From: Streptomyces sp. TSRI0281
GTDB lineage: Bacteria; Actinomycetota; Actinomycetes; Streptomycetales; Streptomycetaceae
Assembly: GCF_001905125.1 (NCBI RefSeq)
Contig: NZ_LWLE01000006.1
Span: 161,540-225,539, forward strand
Direction: 5' to 3'
Length of the DNA stretch: 64,000 bases
The position numbers and the translations under genes were made by a program. The notes below the pieces were generated by a model that made no database searches, had not been told where the DNA came from, and saw only the letters and a list, made by a program, of their open reading frames with translations. Below are positions 34,693 to 42,768 of this stretch, one piece after another (positions within the stretch are counted from its first letter, which is position 1; the number at the start of each line of letters is the position of its first letter).

Positions 34693-35655
34693 ATGCGCAC
34701 CCGCACTTCACTCACCGCCCTGCTGGCCGCCGCCCTCGCCACCGGTGGCCTCACCCTCGTCGCCGCCGGTCCGGCGAACGCCGCGGCCGTCATCGATGTC
34801 AGCACCGCGGCCCAGCTCAAGTCGGCACTCACCGCCGCCGCCCCCGGTGACACGATCCGGCTCGCCGACGGCACGTACACCGGCAACTTCAAGGCCACCA
34901 CCCCCGGCACCTCCGGCGCCCGGATCACCCTCACCGGTTCCGCGAAAGCGGTGCTCACCGCGGGCGGCGGCTACGGGCTGCATCTCAACGGCGCCTCCTA
35001 CTGGACCGTCCGGGGCATCACCGTCACCGGCGGCCAGAAGGGCATCATGACCGACACCGCGAACGGCGTCCTCATCGACTCGGTGACCGTGCACGACCTC
35101 GACATGGAGGGCGTCCACTTCCGGAAGTCCAGCAGGAACGGGGTCCTCAAGAACTCCCGGATCTACGACACCGGGCACGACGGCCGGGGCATGGGCGAGG
35201 GCGTGTACGTCGGTACGGCGGGCGACCTCGGCGACCGGAGCGACGACGCCCAGATCCTGAACAACACGATCGGCCCCGGTGTCGGCGGCGAGAGCATCGA
35301 CATCAAGGAAGGCACCACCGGGGCGAAGATCATCGGCAACACCTTCGACGGCAACGGGCTGACCGGCGCCAACTACGACGACTCCTGGGTCGACGTGAAG
35401 GGCAACAACGTCCTGGTCGAGGACAACAAGGGCTCCCGCACCACCAACAACGGCTACGAGACCCACACCCAGCAGAGCGGCTGGGGATGCGGCACCGTCT
35501 TCCGCAACAACGCCTCCAACCTCTCCGGCGCCACCGGGGACAAGCAGCTCGCCATCAACGTCACCAACAGCAGCACCAGCTGCCGGACCACCGTGTACGG
35601 CAGCAACACCGTCACCGGCGGCAAGGGCCTGACGAACATCGCCGTCACCCCGTAG
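34693..35655 (+). CDS. secreted right-handed parallel beta-helix protein (pectate-lyase-like)
   Basis: 320 residues. A Sec signal peptide (TSLTALLAAALATGGLTLVAAGPANA) precedes a right-handed beta-helix with regular IxxNxI-type coils (GVLKNSRIYDTGHDG, DAQILNNTIGPG, AKIIGNTFDGNG). The architecture is that of chondroitinase-B/pectate-lyase-like proteins, but I see no complete catalytic set. A disulfide is likely between the two cysteines in GWGCGT and TSCRTT. Start ATG has GGGAAGG upstream. It is probably an extracellular polysaccharide-binding or -cleaving protein. Confidence 0.82.
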   Translation: MRTRTSLTALLAAALATGGLTLVAAGPANAAAVIDVSTAAQLKSALTAAAPGDTIRLADGTYTGNFKATTPGTSGARITLTGSAKAVLTAGGGYGLHLNGASYWTVRGITVTGGQKGIMTDTANGVLIDSVTVHDLDMEGVHFRKSSRNGVLKNSRIYDTGHDGRGMGEGVYVGTAGDLGDRSDDAQILNNTIGPGVGGESIDIKEGTTGAKIIGNTFDGNGLTGANYDDSWVDVKGNNVLVEDNKGSRTTNNGYETHTQQSGWGCGTVFRNNASNLSGATGDKQLAINVTNSSTSCRTTVYGSNTVTGGKGLTNIAVTP

Positions 35656-35661
35656 CCACCG

Positions 35662-35735
35662 CACCCCCCGCAAGCCACCGCAAGCCCCCCCCAACCACCG
35701 CAAACCACCGCAAACCACCGCACCCCCGCAGAAGC
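35662..35735 (+). repeat. degenerate CCACCGCAA simple repeats
   Basis: AACCACCGCA occurs three times in tandem (about 35698-35727) after related CAAGCCACCG units, directly downstream of the beta-helix gene stop. Confidence 0.7.
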
Positions 35736-35751
35736 TGCCCCTGGAACACGA

Positions 35752-35785
35752 GTGAGGCCCGCCCCCCGAAGGGAGCGGGCCTCAC
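35752..35785 (-). terminator. rpsA terminator
   Basis: An 11-bp perfect stem GTGAGGCCCGC/GCGGGCCTCAC (35752-35762 with 35775-35785) with a 12-base loop lies about 50 bases after the rpsA stop. It can also end the convergent beta-helix gene. Confidence 0.75.
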
Positions 35786-35833
35786 TTACTGCTCTACAGC
35801 TGACGCAGCCGAGGAGCGAAGGGGGTCAGAGCG

Positions 35834-37354
35834 TCAGCTCTGGCCGCCCGCCAGCTTCTCGCGCAGCGCGGCCAGGGCCTCGTCCGACGCCAGGGCGCCG
35901 GAGTTGTCCGCGGACTCCGAGGAGTACGAACCGCCGCCGCCACCACCGGTGCCACCGGAGGCGGCCGGAGCGGCGCCGGCCGGGGCAGCAGCGCCCTCGG
36001 CCGCAGCGGCCTCGTCGGCCTCGCGGGACTTGATGACCTGAGCCTGGTGCTGCTCGAAGCGCGTCTGCGCCTCGGCGTACTGGGTCTCCCACACCTCGCG
36101 CTGAGCCTCGAAGCCCTCGAGCCAGTCGTTGGTCTCGGGGTCGAAGCCCTCGGGGTAGATGTAGTTGCCCTGGTCGTCGTACGACGCGGCCATGCCGTAC
36201 AGCGTCGGGTCGAACTCGACCGAGGCCGGGTCGCCACCGAAGGACTCGTTGGCCTGCTTCAGCGAGAGGCTGATGCGACGACGCTCAAGGTCGATGTCGA
36301 TGACCTTGACGAAGATCTCGTCGTTGACCTGGACGACCTGCTCCGGGATCTCCACGTGGCGCTCGGCCAGCTCGGAGATGTGGACCAGACCCTCGATGCC
36401 CTCGTCGACGCGCACGAACGCACCGAAGGGAACGAGCTTGGTGACCTTACCCGGGACGACCTGACCGATCTGGTGCGTCCGGGCGAACTGCTGCCACGGG
36501 TCTTCCTGCGTCGCCTTGAGCGACAGGGAGACGCGCTCGCGGTCCATGTCGACGTCGAGAACCTCGACGGTGACTTCCTGGCCGACCTCGACAACCTCGG
36601 AGGGGTGGTCGATGTGCTTCCAGGAGAGCTCGGAGACGTGCACGAGACCGTCGACGCCACCCAGGTCCACGAAGGCACCGAAGTTGACGATCGAGGAGAC
36701 GACGCCGGAGCGGACCTGACCCTTCTGCAGGGTCGTGAGGAACGTCTGGCGAACCTCGGACTGGGTCTGCTCGAGCCAGGCACGGCGGGACAGGACCACG
36801 TTGTTGCGGTTCTTGTCCAGCTCGATGATCTTCGCCTCGAGCTCCTTGCCCACGTAGGGCTGAAGGTCGCGGACACGACGCATCTCGACGAGCGACGCCG
36901 GGAGGAAGCCACGGAGGCCGATGTCGAGGATGAGACCACCCTTGACGACCTCGATGACGGTACCGGTGACGATGCCGTCTTCTTCCTTGATCTTCTCGAT
37001 GGTGCCCCAGGCACGCTCGTACTGAGCGCGCTTCTTCGAGAGGATCAGGCGGCCTTCCTTGTCCTCCTTCTGGAGAACCAGGGCCTCGATCTCGTCGCCG
37101 ACCTTGACGACCTCGTTCGGGTCGACGTCGTGCTTGATCGAGAGCTCGCGGCTCGGGATGACGCCTTCGGTCTTGTAACCGATGTCGAGGAGAACCTCGT
37201 CCCGGTCAACCTTGACGATGACACCGTCAACGATGTCGCCGTCGTTGAAGTACTTGATCGTCTCGTCGATCGCCGCGAGGAACGCGTCCGCGTCGCCGAT
37301 GTCGTTGACCGCAACCTGCGGAGTGGTGGCGGTGGTCTCGGTGCTGCTCGTCAT
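35834..37354 (-). CDS. rpsA: 30S ribosomal protein S1
   Basis: 506 residues with four S1 (OB-fold) domains at about 35-105, 120-185, 205-275 and 290-360; each has the GxV...VxLxxGxxG pattern (for instance GFLPASLVEMRRV and GLVHVSELSWKHI). The C-terminal 100 residues are acidic and Gly/Ser/Ala-rich. S1 binds mRNA leaders and helps initiation on the ribosome. Four domains instead of the six of E. coli is the actinobacterial norm. The ATG at 37354 is preceded by a leader of about 190 nt from the promoter at 37554-37582, long enough for autoregulation. Confidence 0.98.
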   Translation of the reverse strand: MTSSTETTATTPQVAVNDIGDADAFLAAIDETIKYFNDGDIVDGVIVKVDRDEVLLDIGYKTEGVIPSRELSIKHDVDPNEVVKVGDEIEALVLQKEDKEGRLILSKKRAQYERAWGTIEKIKEEDGIVTGTVIEVVKGGLILDIGLRGFLPASLVEMRRVRDLQPYVGKELEAKIIELDKNRNNVVLSRRAWLEQTQSEVRQTFLTTLQKGQVRSGVVSSIVNFGAFVDLGGVDGLVHVSELSWKHIDHPSEVVEVGQEVTVEVLDVDMDRERVSLSLKATQEDPWQQFARTHQIGQVVPGKVTKLVPFGAFVRVDEGIEGLVHISELAERHVEIPEQVVQVNDEIFVKVIDIDLERRRISLSLKQANESFGGDPASVEFDPTLYGMAASYDDQGNYIYPEGFDPETNDWLEGFEAQREVWETQYAEAQTRFEQHQAQVIKSREADEAAAAEGAAAPAGAAPAASGGTGGGGGGSYSSESADNSGALASDEALAALREKLAGGQS

Positions 37355-37553
37355 GTGGGAAAGGGCTCCGGTACGGACAGTGAGTCGTAGGTACTGCTAC
37401 GCCGTAAGCCCGTATCGCCTCTGCAGCAGCCGGACAGCCTGGAAAGCGCCCGACCCGTGACCGGGAGGAGGCGCCTCGACAACCGAGGGTCATACAACAG
37501 ATGCGAGCGCGGCCTGCTAGGTCTGAAGCGCGCAGGCTCGCGGCGCAACTTGT

Positions 37554-37582
37554 AGCATACGGGGGCAGCCGGACAGGGTCAA
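37554..37582 (-). promoter_or_regulatory. rpsA promoter
   Basis: The minus strand reads TTGACC (37582-37577), a 17-base spacer and TATGCT (37559-37554), near the vegetative consensus. Transcription would begin near 37547, leaving a leader of about 190 nt before rpsA. Confidence 0.7.
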
Positions 37583-37774
37583 TGCGCGAAGGCGCACACC
37601 CGGGGCGCAACAGCCCATACCCGGCACAACTCATGTTCTCCGGGGCCGCGTCGGCCGCGGTGACGCACGGCAAGGTTTCGCCCACGCGCATCCGTACTCC
37701 ACCGGTACTGCCGGGTACCTCCGGGTATGTACCGCGCGCCGGGCGAGTGAAGGCAAACTACAACGACGGGCACG

Positions 37775-38587
37775 ATGAGCCAAGAGATCCACGGGTCCGA
37801 ACCCGAAGCGACCCGCCGCGACGCGGGGGAACCGGAGAGCAGCCGGGCCAGTCGCGGCTGGTGGGACCGGAACGCCGACGAGTACCAGAACGACCACGGA
37901 GCCTTCCTCGGCGACGACCGGTTCGTCTGGGGCCCCGAAGGGCTCGACGAGGCCGAGGCCGCCCTGCTGGGGCCCGCCGCGTCGCTGAAGGGCCGGGACA
38001 TCCTGGAGATCGGCGCCGGCGCCGCCCAGTGCTCGCGCTGGCTGGCCGGTCAGGGGGCGCGGCCCGTGGCGCTGGATCTCTCCCACCGCCAGCTCCAGCA
38101 CGCCCTCAGGATCGGCGAGGACGTCCCGCTGGTCGAGGCGGACGCGGGGAAGCTGCCGTTCCGGGACGGCAGCTTCGATCTGGCCTGCTCCGCCTACGGC
38201 GCGGTGCCGTTCGTCGCCGACCCCGTGCGCGTGTTCCGCGAGGTGCGCCGGGTGCTGCGGCCCGGCGGACGCTGGGTCTTCTCCGTGACCCACCCGATCC
38301 GCTGGGCGTTCCCGGACGAGCCGGGGCCCGAGGGCCTCTCGGTCGCCGCCTCCTACTTCGACCGCGTCCCCTATGTCGAGCAGGACGAGCGGGGCGACGC
38401 CGTCTACGTCGAGCACCACAGGACGCTCGGCGACCGGGTACGGGACGTGGTGGCGGGCGGATTCCGGCTGGTCGACCTGGTCGAACCGGAATGGCCCGCC
38501 TGGAACAACCAGGAGTGGGGCGGCTGGTCGCCGCTGCGCGGGAACCTGATCCCGGGAACCGCGATCTTCGTCTGCGAGCGGGACTGA
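37775..38587 (+). CDS. class I SAM-dependent methyltransferase
   Basis: 270 residues. Methyltransferase domain with motif I ILEIGAGAAQCSRWLAGQG, acidic ALDLSHRQLQ, the VEADAGKLPFRDGSFDLACS segment, and RVLRPGGRWVFSVTHP. The N-terminal SRGWWDRNADEYQNDHGAFLG and the C-terminal WPAWNNQEWGGWSPLRG are typical of a UbiE-like actinobacterial subgroup found near rpsA. The substrate is unknown. ATG start, divergent from rpsA. Confidence 0.9.
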   Translation: MSQEIHGSEPEATRRDAGEPESSRASRGWWDRNADEYQNDHGAFLGDDRFVWGPEGLDEAEAALLGPAASLKGRDILEIGAGAAQCSRWLAGQGARPVALDLSHRQLQHALRIGEDVPLVEADAGKLPFRDGSFDLACSAYGAVPFVADPVRVFREVRRVLRPGGRWVFSVTHPIRWAFPDEPGPEGLSVAASYFDRVPYVEQDERGDAVYVEHHRTLGDRVRDVVAGGFRLVDLVEPEWPAWNNQEWGGWSPLRGNLIPGTAIFVCERD

Positions 38588-38597
38588 GCCCAGGGGG

Positions 38598-38840
38598 CGC
38601 ACGGAAGCTCGCGCGGAACGCGCAGGAAAGCTCGCCCTCCCCGTCGAGGGAGCTCCCGCCGGTAGCGCGCAAGGAAGCTCGGCGGGGAGCGCGCGGAATC
38701 TCTCGGCGGAGCGCGTGGGGAAACTCGGCGGGGAGCGCGCACGCAGGCTCCCGCCGGAGCGCGCGCAGGCAAACTCGACGGGAGCGCGCAGGAAACTCCC
38801 GCCGGCGCGCGCAAGCAAGCCCGGCGGGAGCGCGTACGGG
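38598..38840 (+). repeat. degenerate array of about nine 22-26 bp repeats
   Basis: Units follow the pattern GGAAACTCGGCGGGAGCGCGCA with frequent CTCCCGCCGG variants, spaced 22-26 bases (one unit longer), filling the gap between the methyltransferase and hrpB. Many units contain both CTCGGCGGG- and CTCCCGCCG-type arms, so neighbouring units could pair. Confidence 0.75.
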
Positions 38841-38885
38841 ACCGGGGGCGTGATCCGCGCCGGGGTCCTGGACCAGACTGGGGGC

Positions 38886-41402
38886 GTGATCCGTACCGAA
38901 GCCCTGGAGCAGTTGCCCGTACGCACCGCCGTGCCCGCCCTGGAGCGGGCGCTCGACGACCGGGGTGTGGCGGTGCTCTGCGCGCCGCCGGGCACCGGGA
39001 AGACGACCCTCGTCCCCCTGGTCCTGGCCGGGCTGAACGGTGGCGGCCCCGTCCGCCGGGTCGTGGTCGCCGAGCCGCGCCGGATCGCCGCACGGGCGGC
39101 GGCACGGCGGATGGCCTGGCTCCTGGGCGAGCAGGCCGGCGGACGGGTCGGCTTCACCGTCCGGGGCGAGCGCCTCGTGGGGCGGGACACCGTGGTGGAG
39201 GTCGTGACCACCGGGGTACTGCTCCAGCGCCTCCAGCGCGACCAGGAACTGGCCGGGGTCGATGTCGTGATCATCGACGAGTGCCACGAGCGGCATCTGG
39301 ACGCCGACACCGTCGCCGCGTTCCTGCTCGACGTAAGGGAGGCGATCCGGCCCGACCTGCGGCTGGTGGCCGCGTCGGCGACGACGGACGCCCAGGGCTG
39401 GTCGCGACTGCTGGGCGATGCCCCGGTGGTGGCGGCGCAGGGGGTGTCGTACCCGGTCGAAGTCGTGTGGGCGCCGCCCGCGCGACCGGTGCGCCCGCCC
39501 CACGGGATGCGGGTCGATCCGGCGCTGCTGACGCATGTGGCCTCGATGGTGCGCCGGGCGCTCGCCGAGCGGGACGGGGACGTGCTGTGTTTTCTGCCCG
39601 GTGTCGGTGAGATCGGCCGGGTGGCCGGGCAGCTCGCCGGGGTGGCCGCCGAGGTGCTCCAGGTGCACGGCCGGGCCCCGGCCGCCGTGCAGGACGCGGT
39701 GCTGGCCGGGTCGTCCACCGGCCGCCGGGTGGTGCTGGCGACCTCGGTGGCGGAGTCGTCCCTGACGGTGCCGGGCGTGCGGGTGGTCGTCGACTCGGGG
39801 CTGGCCAGGGAGCCGCGCACCGACCACGCACGGGGTCTGAGCGCGCTGACGACCGTACGGGCCTCGCAGGCGGCGGGCCGACAGCGGGCGGGCCGGGCGG
39901 GGCGGGAGGCGCCCGGTGCGGTGTACCGGTGCTGGGAGCAGGCGGAGGACGGGCGTCTGGCCCGGTTCCCGTCCCCGGAGATCAAGGTCGCCGATCTCGC
40001 GGCGTTCGCCCTCCAGGCCGCGTGCTGGGGCGACCCGGACGCCACCGGCCTCGCGCTGCTCGATCCGCCGCCCGCCGGGGCGATGGGCGCGGCCCGGGAA
40101 GTGCTGACTGCGGTCGGCGCGGTGGACGGGACGGGGCGGGTGACGGAACGCGGCGTACGGATGTCGCGGCTGGGTCTGCACCCCCGACTGGCGCGGGCCC
40201 TGCTGGACGGGGCGGCGGAGGTCGGCGGGCGGCGGGCCGCAGAGGTGGTGGCACTGCTGAGCGAGGAGCCGCCCAGGGATTACGGGGACGATCTGGCGGC
40301 CGCGCTGCGTACCGCACGCCGGGGTGGCGACGGCTACGCGGCACGTTGGCGGCAGGAGGTCAGGCGGCTGTCCTCGTCGGTCACGGGGGTGAAGTCGGTC
40401 GCGGGGGTGAAGGGGGAGGCCGGTTCCGACGATGCCGCCGCCGGGCTGGTGGCGGCGCTGGCGTTTCCCGAGCGGGTGGCGCGGGCGCGGGGCCAGGGGG
40501 CGTTCTTGATGGTGTCGGGGACGGGCGCGGAGCTGCGGGAGGGTTCGCGGCTGCGCAGCGCGCCGTGGCTGGCCGTCGCGGTCGCGGACCGGCCCGCGCA
40601 CGCGGCGTCCGCCCAGGTGCGGCTGGCAGCCGTCGTGGACGAGGAGACCGCCCGGCTGGCCGCCGGGCATCTGCGGTTCCGCGGCGAGGAGGTCCGCTGG
40701 GTGGACGGCGACGTGGTGGCGCGTTCCGTGGACCGGCTGGGGGCGGTGGAGCTGGCGGTGCGGCCGCTGAAGCGGCCGGACCCGGAGCTGGTGCGCGGGG
40801 CCCTGGTGGAGGGGCTGCGCCGGGAGGGACTCGGGTTGCTGCGATGGACCCGGGACAGCGAGCAGTTGCGGCTGCGGCTCGCGTTTCTTCACCGGGTGCT
40901 GGGGGCGCCGTGGCCGGATGTGTCGGACGAGGCCCTGCTGTCGCGTACCGAACAGTGGCTGGAGCCGGAGCTGTCGCGGGCCCGGCGGCGCTCGGACCTG
41001 GCCCGGATCGACGCGGGGCAGGCCGTGCGGCGGCTGCTGCCCTGGGCGACCGGTGAGGCCGCGCGGCTGGACGAGCTGGCGCCGGAGCGGATCGCGGTGC
41101 CGAGCGGATCGCGGATCCGGGTGGAGTACGGCGGCGAACAGCCCGTACTGGCGGTGAAACTCCAGGAGTTGTTCGGGCTGCGCGAGACGCCGCGGGTGGC
41201 CGGGGTGCCGGTCCTGGTCCATCTGCTCTCCCCCGCCGGACACCCGGCGGCGGTCACGGCGGACCTGGCGTCCTTCTGGCAGGAGGGTTACCGGGCCGTG
41301 CGGGCGGAGCTGCGCGGGCGCTACCCCAAGCATCCGTGGCCCGAGGACCCGACGACGATGGAGGCGACCCGGTTCACCTCGGCGCGGCTCAGGCGGGACT
41401 AG
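38886..41402 (+). CDS. hrpB: ATP-dependent helicase HrpB
   Basis: 838-residue DEAH-box-type helicase. Walker A APPGTGKTTLVPL, motif II IIDECHERHLDAD (DECH variant), motif III ASATTD, motif VI QRAGRAGREAPG, followed by a helicase-associated domain and the HrpB C-terminal domain (GLRETPRVAGVPVLVHLLSP, RGRYPKHPWPEDP). HrpB is conserved in bacteria, with an unclear role in RNA or nucleoid metabolism. Two in-frame GTGs 36 bases apart (38850 and 38886) sit in near-duplicate sequence; 38886 is chosen because homology begins at IRTEALEQLPV. Its last 14 bases overlap the convergent DUF3068 gene tail to tail. Confidence 0.93.
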   Translation: MIRTEALEQLPVRTAVPALERALDDRGVAVLCAPPGTGKTTLVPLVLAGLNGGGPVRRVVVAEPRRIAARAAARRMAWLLGEQAGGRVGFTVRGERLVGRDTVVEVVTTGVLLQRLQRDQELAGVDVVIIDECHERHLDADTVAAFLLDVREAIRPDLRLVAASATTDAQGWSRLLGDAPVVAAQGVSYPVEVVWAPPARPVRPPHGMRVDPALLTHVASMVRRALAERDGDVLCFLPGVGEIGRVAGQLAGVAAEVLQVHGRAPAAVQDAVLAGSSTGRRVVLATSVAESSLTVPGVRVVVDSGLAREPRTDHARGLSALTTVRASQAAGRQRAGRAGREAPGAVYRCWEQAEDGRLARFPSPEIKVADLAAFALQAACWGDPDATGLALLDPPPAGAMGAAREVLTAVGAVDGTGRVTERGVRMSRLGLHPRLARALLDGAAEVGGRRAAEVVALLSEEPPRDYGDDLAAALRTARRGGDGYAARWRQEVRRLSSSVTGVKSVAGVKGEAGSDDAAAGLVAALAFPERVARARGQGAFLMVSGTGAELREGSRLRSAPWLAVAVADRPAHAASAQVRLAAVVDEETARLAAGHLRFRGEEVRWVDGDVVARSVDRLGAVELAVRPLKRPDPELVRGALVEGLRREGLGLLRWTRDSEQLRLRLAFLHRVLGAPWPDVSDEALLSRTEQWLEPELSRARRRSDLARIDAGQAVRRLLPWATGEAARLDELAPERIAVPSGSRIRVEYGGEQPVLAVKLQELFGLRETPRVAGVPVLVHLLSPAGHPAAVTADLASFWQEGYRAVRAELRGRYPKHPWPEDPTTMEATRFTSARLRRD

Positions 41403-42348
41403 CGGCCCGGCGGGAGCGCGCCTCCAGCCACAGGGCGAGCGCGAGGAGTCCGGCGGCGGCGAACAGGAAGCCCCAGGGCAGGTAGAAGGTGAGCAGCAGG
41501 ATCAGGACGCGCTGGGACTTGACCTGGTCGACGATGGCGACGATGTAGTCCTCGCGCATCTTCACGTGTCCGGCGAACGCGGTGACGGTGTCCTCCGGCA
41601 TCCCCATCTTCTTCGCGTCGCGCATCTCCTCCTTGTGGATCTCCTCGCCGTTGACGGGTGCGCCGGTGACCGGATCGACCCAGAACATCCGCTTGGTGGA
41701 GTACCAGCGGGTCATGCCCGTCCTGGTGACCTGCTCGGCGGTGACTCCCTTGAGCGGCATCTTCTGCGGCATGGGGACGTTGGTCCAGGGGATGGTCTGC
41801 TCGAAGTAGTACACGTCCATGCCGCGGAACGTCCGGGTGCCCTTGTAGTGGATGGGCGCGGACGTACGGCTCTGCGCGTCGAAGTACTCGTAGTCCCGTT
41901 TCTCGGTGAGGAAGGGCCACTTGTACTCGATGCCCTCGCGCCGGACCGGGTCGCCGTCGACCATTTCGCCGGTGGCGTGGACGGGCGCCTGGGAGTGGGC
42001 GTCGAAGATGTAGCGCTCGGGGATCTGGGAGACCATCTTGCCGTCGGGGCCCTGGATGTAGGAAAGCGCGTCCCAGACGACGACATCACGGCCGGAGCTG
42101 CGCTCGATCTTCTCGGACTCCTCCACATTGCCCTTGAGGGTCTGGACGATCGTGACCTTGTCGACCTTCTTGGCCTTCAGGGTGGCGTAGTCGAGGAGCG
42201 TGGCCGGCTTCGCCTCCAGGACCGTCTCCTGATATTGGCTCGGCGGGATCTTCGCCAGCCGGGGAAACGCGTACCAGCGCAGCAGTGGCGACATGGCGGC
42301 GAAGAAGACGGCGAAGGCCAGGAGTACGAGGCTGGCTCGGCGGCGCAT
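41389..42348 (-). CDS. DUF3068 membrane-anchored protein
   Basis: 319 residues: an N-terminal transmembrane helix (ASLVLLAFAVFFAAMSPLL), a large extracytoplasmic beta-rich domain and a C-terminal transmembrane helix (VLILLLTFYLPWGFLFAAAGLLAL) with a short basic tail. This topology and the segments YYFEQTIPWTNVP and FWVDPVTGAPVNGEE identify the DUF3068/PorA-type family of actinobacteria. The function is unknown; a cell-envelope role is inferred. The ATG at 42348 begins the first helix directly; the open frame continues upstream without support. Confidence 0.85.
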   Translation of the reverse strand: MRRRASLVLLAFAVFFAAMSPLLRWYAFPRLAKIPPSQYQETVLEAKPATLLDYATLKAKKVDKVTIVQTLKGNVEESEKIERSSGRDVVVWDALSYIQGPDGKMVSQIPERYIFDAHSQAPVHATGEMVDGDPVRREGIEYKWPFLTEKRDYEYFDAQSRTSAPIHYKGTRTFRGMDVYYFEQTIPWTNVPMPQKMPLKGVTAEQVTRTGMTRWYSTKRMFWVDPVTGAPVNGEEIHKEEMRDAKKMGMPEDTVTAFAGHVKMREDYIVAIVDQVKSQRVLILLLTFYLPWGFLFAAAGLLALALWLEARSRRAASPA

Positions 42349-42375
42349 GGTGGAGTCCTCCCTCTGCTTCGTTCT

Positions 42376-42414
42376 TTCCGGCGTGAGCTTCCGGCGTGAG
42401 CTTCCGGCGTGATC
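42376..42414 (+). repeat. 3 x 13 bp tandem repeat
   Basis: Three copies of TTCCGGCGTGAGC (the last ends ATC) lie between the DUF3068 start and the stop of the small membrane peptide gene. Confidence 0.85.
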
Positions 42415-42416
42415 GG

Positions 42417-42554
42417 CTACCTCTTGGGGCCCGGGACCGTGGTCAGCAGAGGTTTGGGCGAGGTCTCTCCGGGCGGCGCGCCGATCACGGTGACGGTGAA
42501 CACGAGCGCGAGGGCGGCGGCCAGCCCGATGGCGGCGGCGACGAGGGCACGCAT
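42417..42554 (-). CDS. 45-residue single-pass membrane peptide
   Basis: A short gene missed by length cut-offs. ATG at 42554, stop TAG at 42419-42417. Product: MRALVAAAIGLAAALALVF begins one transmembrane helix or uncleaved signal, followed by an extracytoplasmic tail with GAPPGETSPKPLLTTVPG and ending PKR. GGGAGG sits 6 bases before the start. I recall near-identical small proteins annotated next to DUF3068 genes in streptomycetes. It lies 68 bases upstream of the DUF3068 gene on the same strand, so the two may form an operon and may interact in the membrane. Confidence 0.75.
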   Translation of the reverse strand: MRALVAAAIGLAAALALVFTVTVIGAPPGETSPKPLLTTVPGPKR

Positions 42555-42642
42555 GCTCGGCCTCCCGGGGAGCGAAGATCTGATGCATCGTCAGTCAGGG
42601 CTGGGGCACCGTAGCAATCGGGGCGCGAGATGAGAACACGTA

Positions 42643-42681
42643 GAACAGCCCCTTCACCGGGTGCCGGTGAAGGGGCTGTTC
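42643..42681 (-). terminator. terminator after the lytic transglycosylase gene
   Basis: A perfect 16-bp stem GAACAGCCCCTTCACC/GGTGAAGGGGCTGTTC (42643-42658 with 42666-42681) with a 7-base loop. It insulates the small peptide/DUF3068 genes from read-through. Confidence 0.85.
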
Positions 42682-42694
42682 GGTGGGGCTGCGC

Positions 42695-42733
42695 GGTGCG
42701 GTTGTCCGGTGCGGTTGTCCGGTGCGGTTGTCC
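42695..42733 (+). repeat. 3 x 13 bp tandem repeat (GGTGCGGTTGTCC)
   Basis: Three perfect adjacent copies, plus a partial fourth, lie between the terminator and the stop codon of the transglycosylase gene. Confidence 0.9.
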
Positions 42734-42768
42734 GGTGCGGCCGGACGATACGGCTGCCAGGTGCGGGG

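Noticed and set aside
36047..37390. 447-codon + strand open frame
   Set aside because: Antisense of rpsA.
38598..38840. CRISPR array
   Set aside because: Units are degenerate and directly adjoining, with no constant repeat plus unique spacers and no cas genes.
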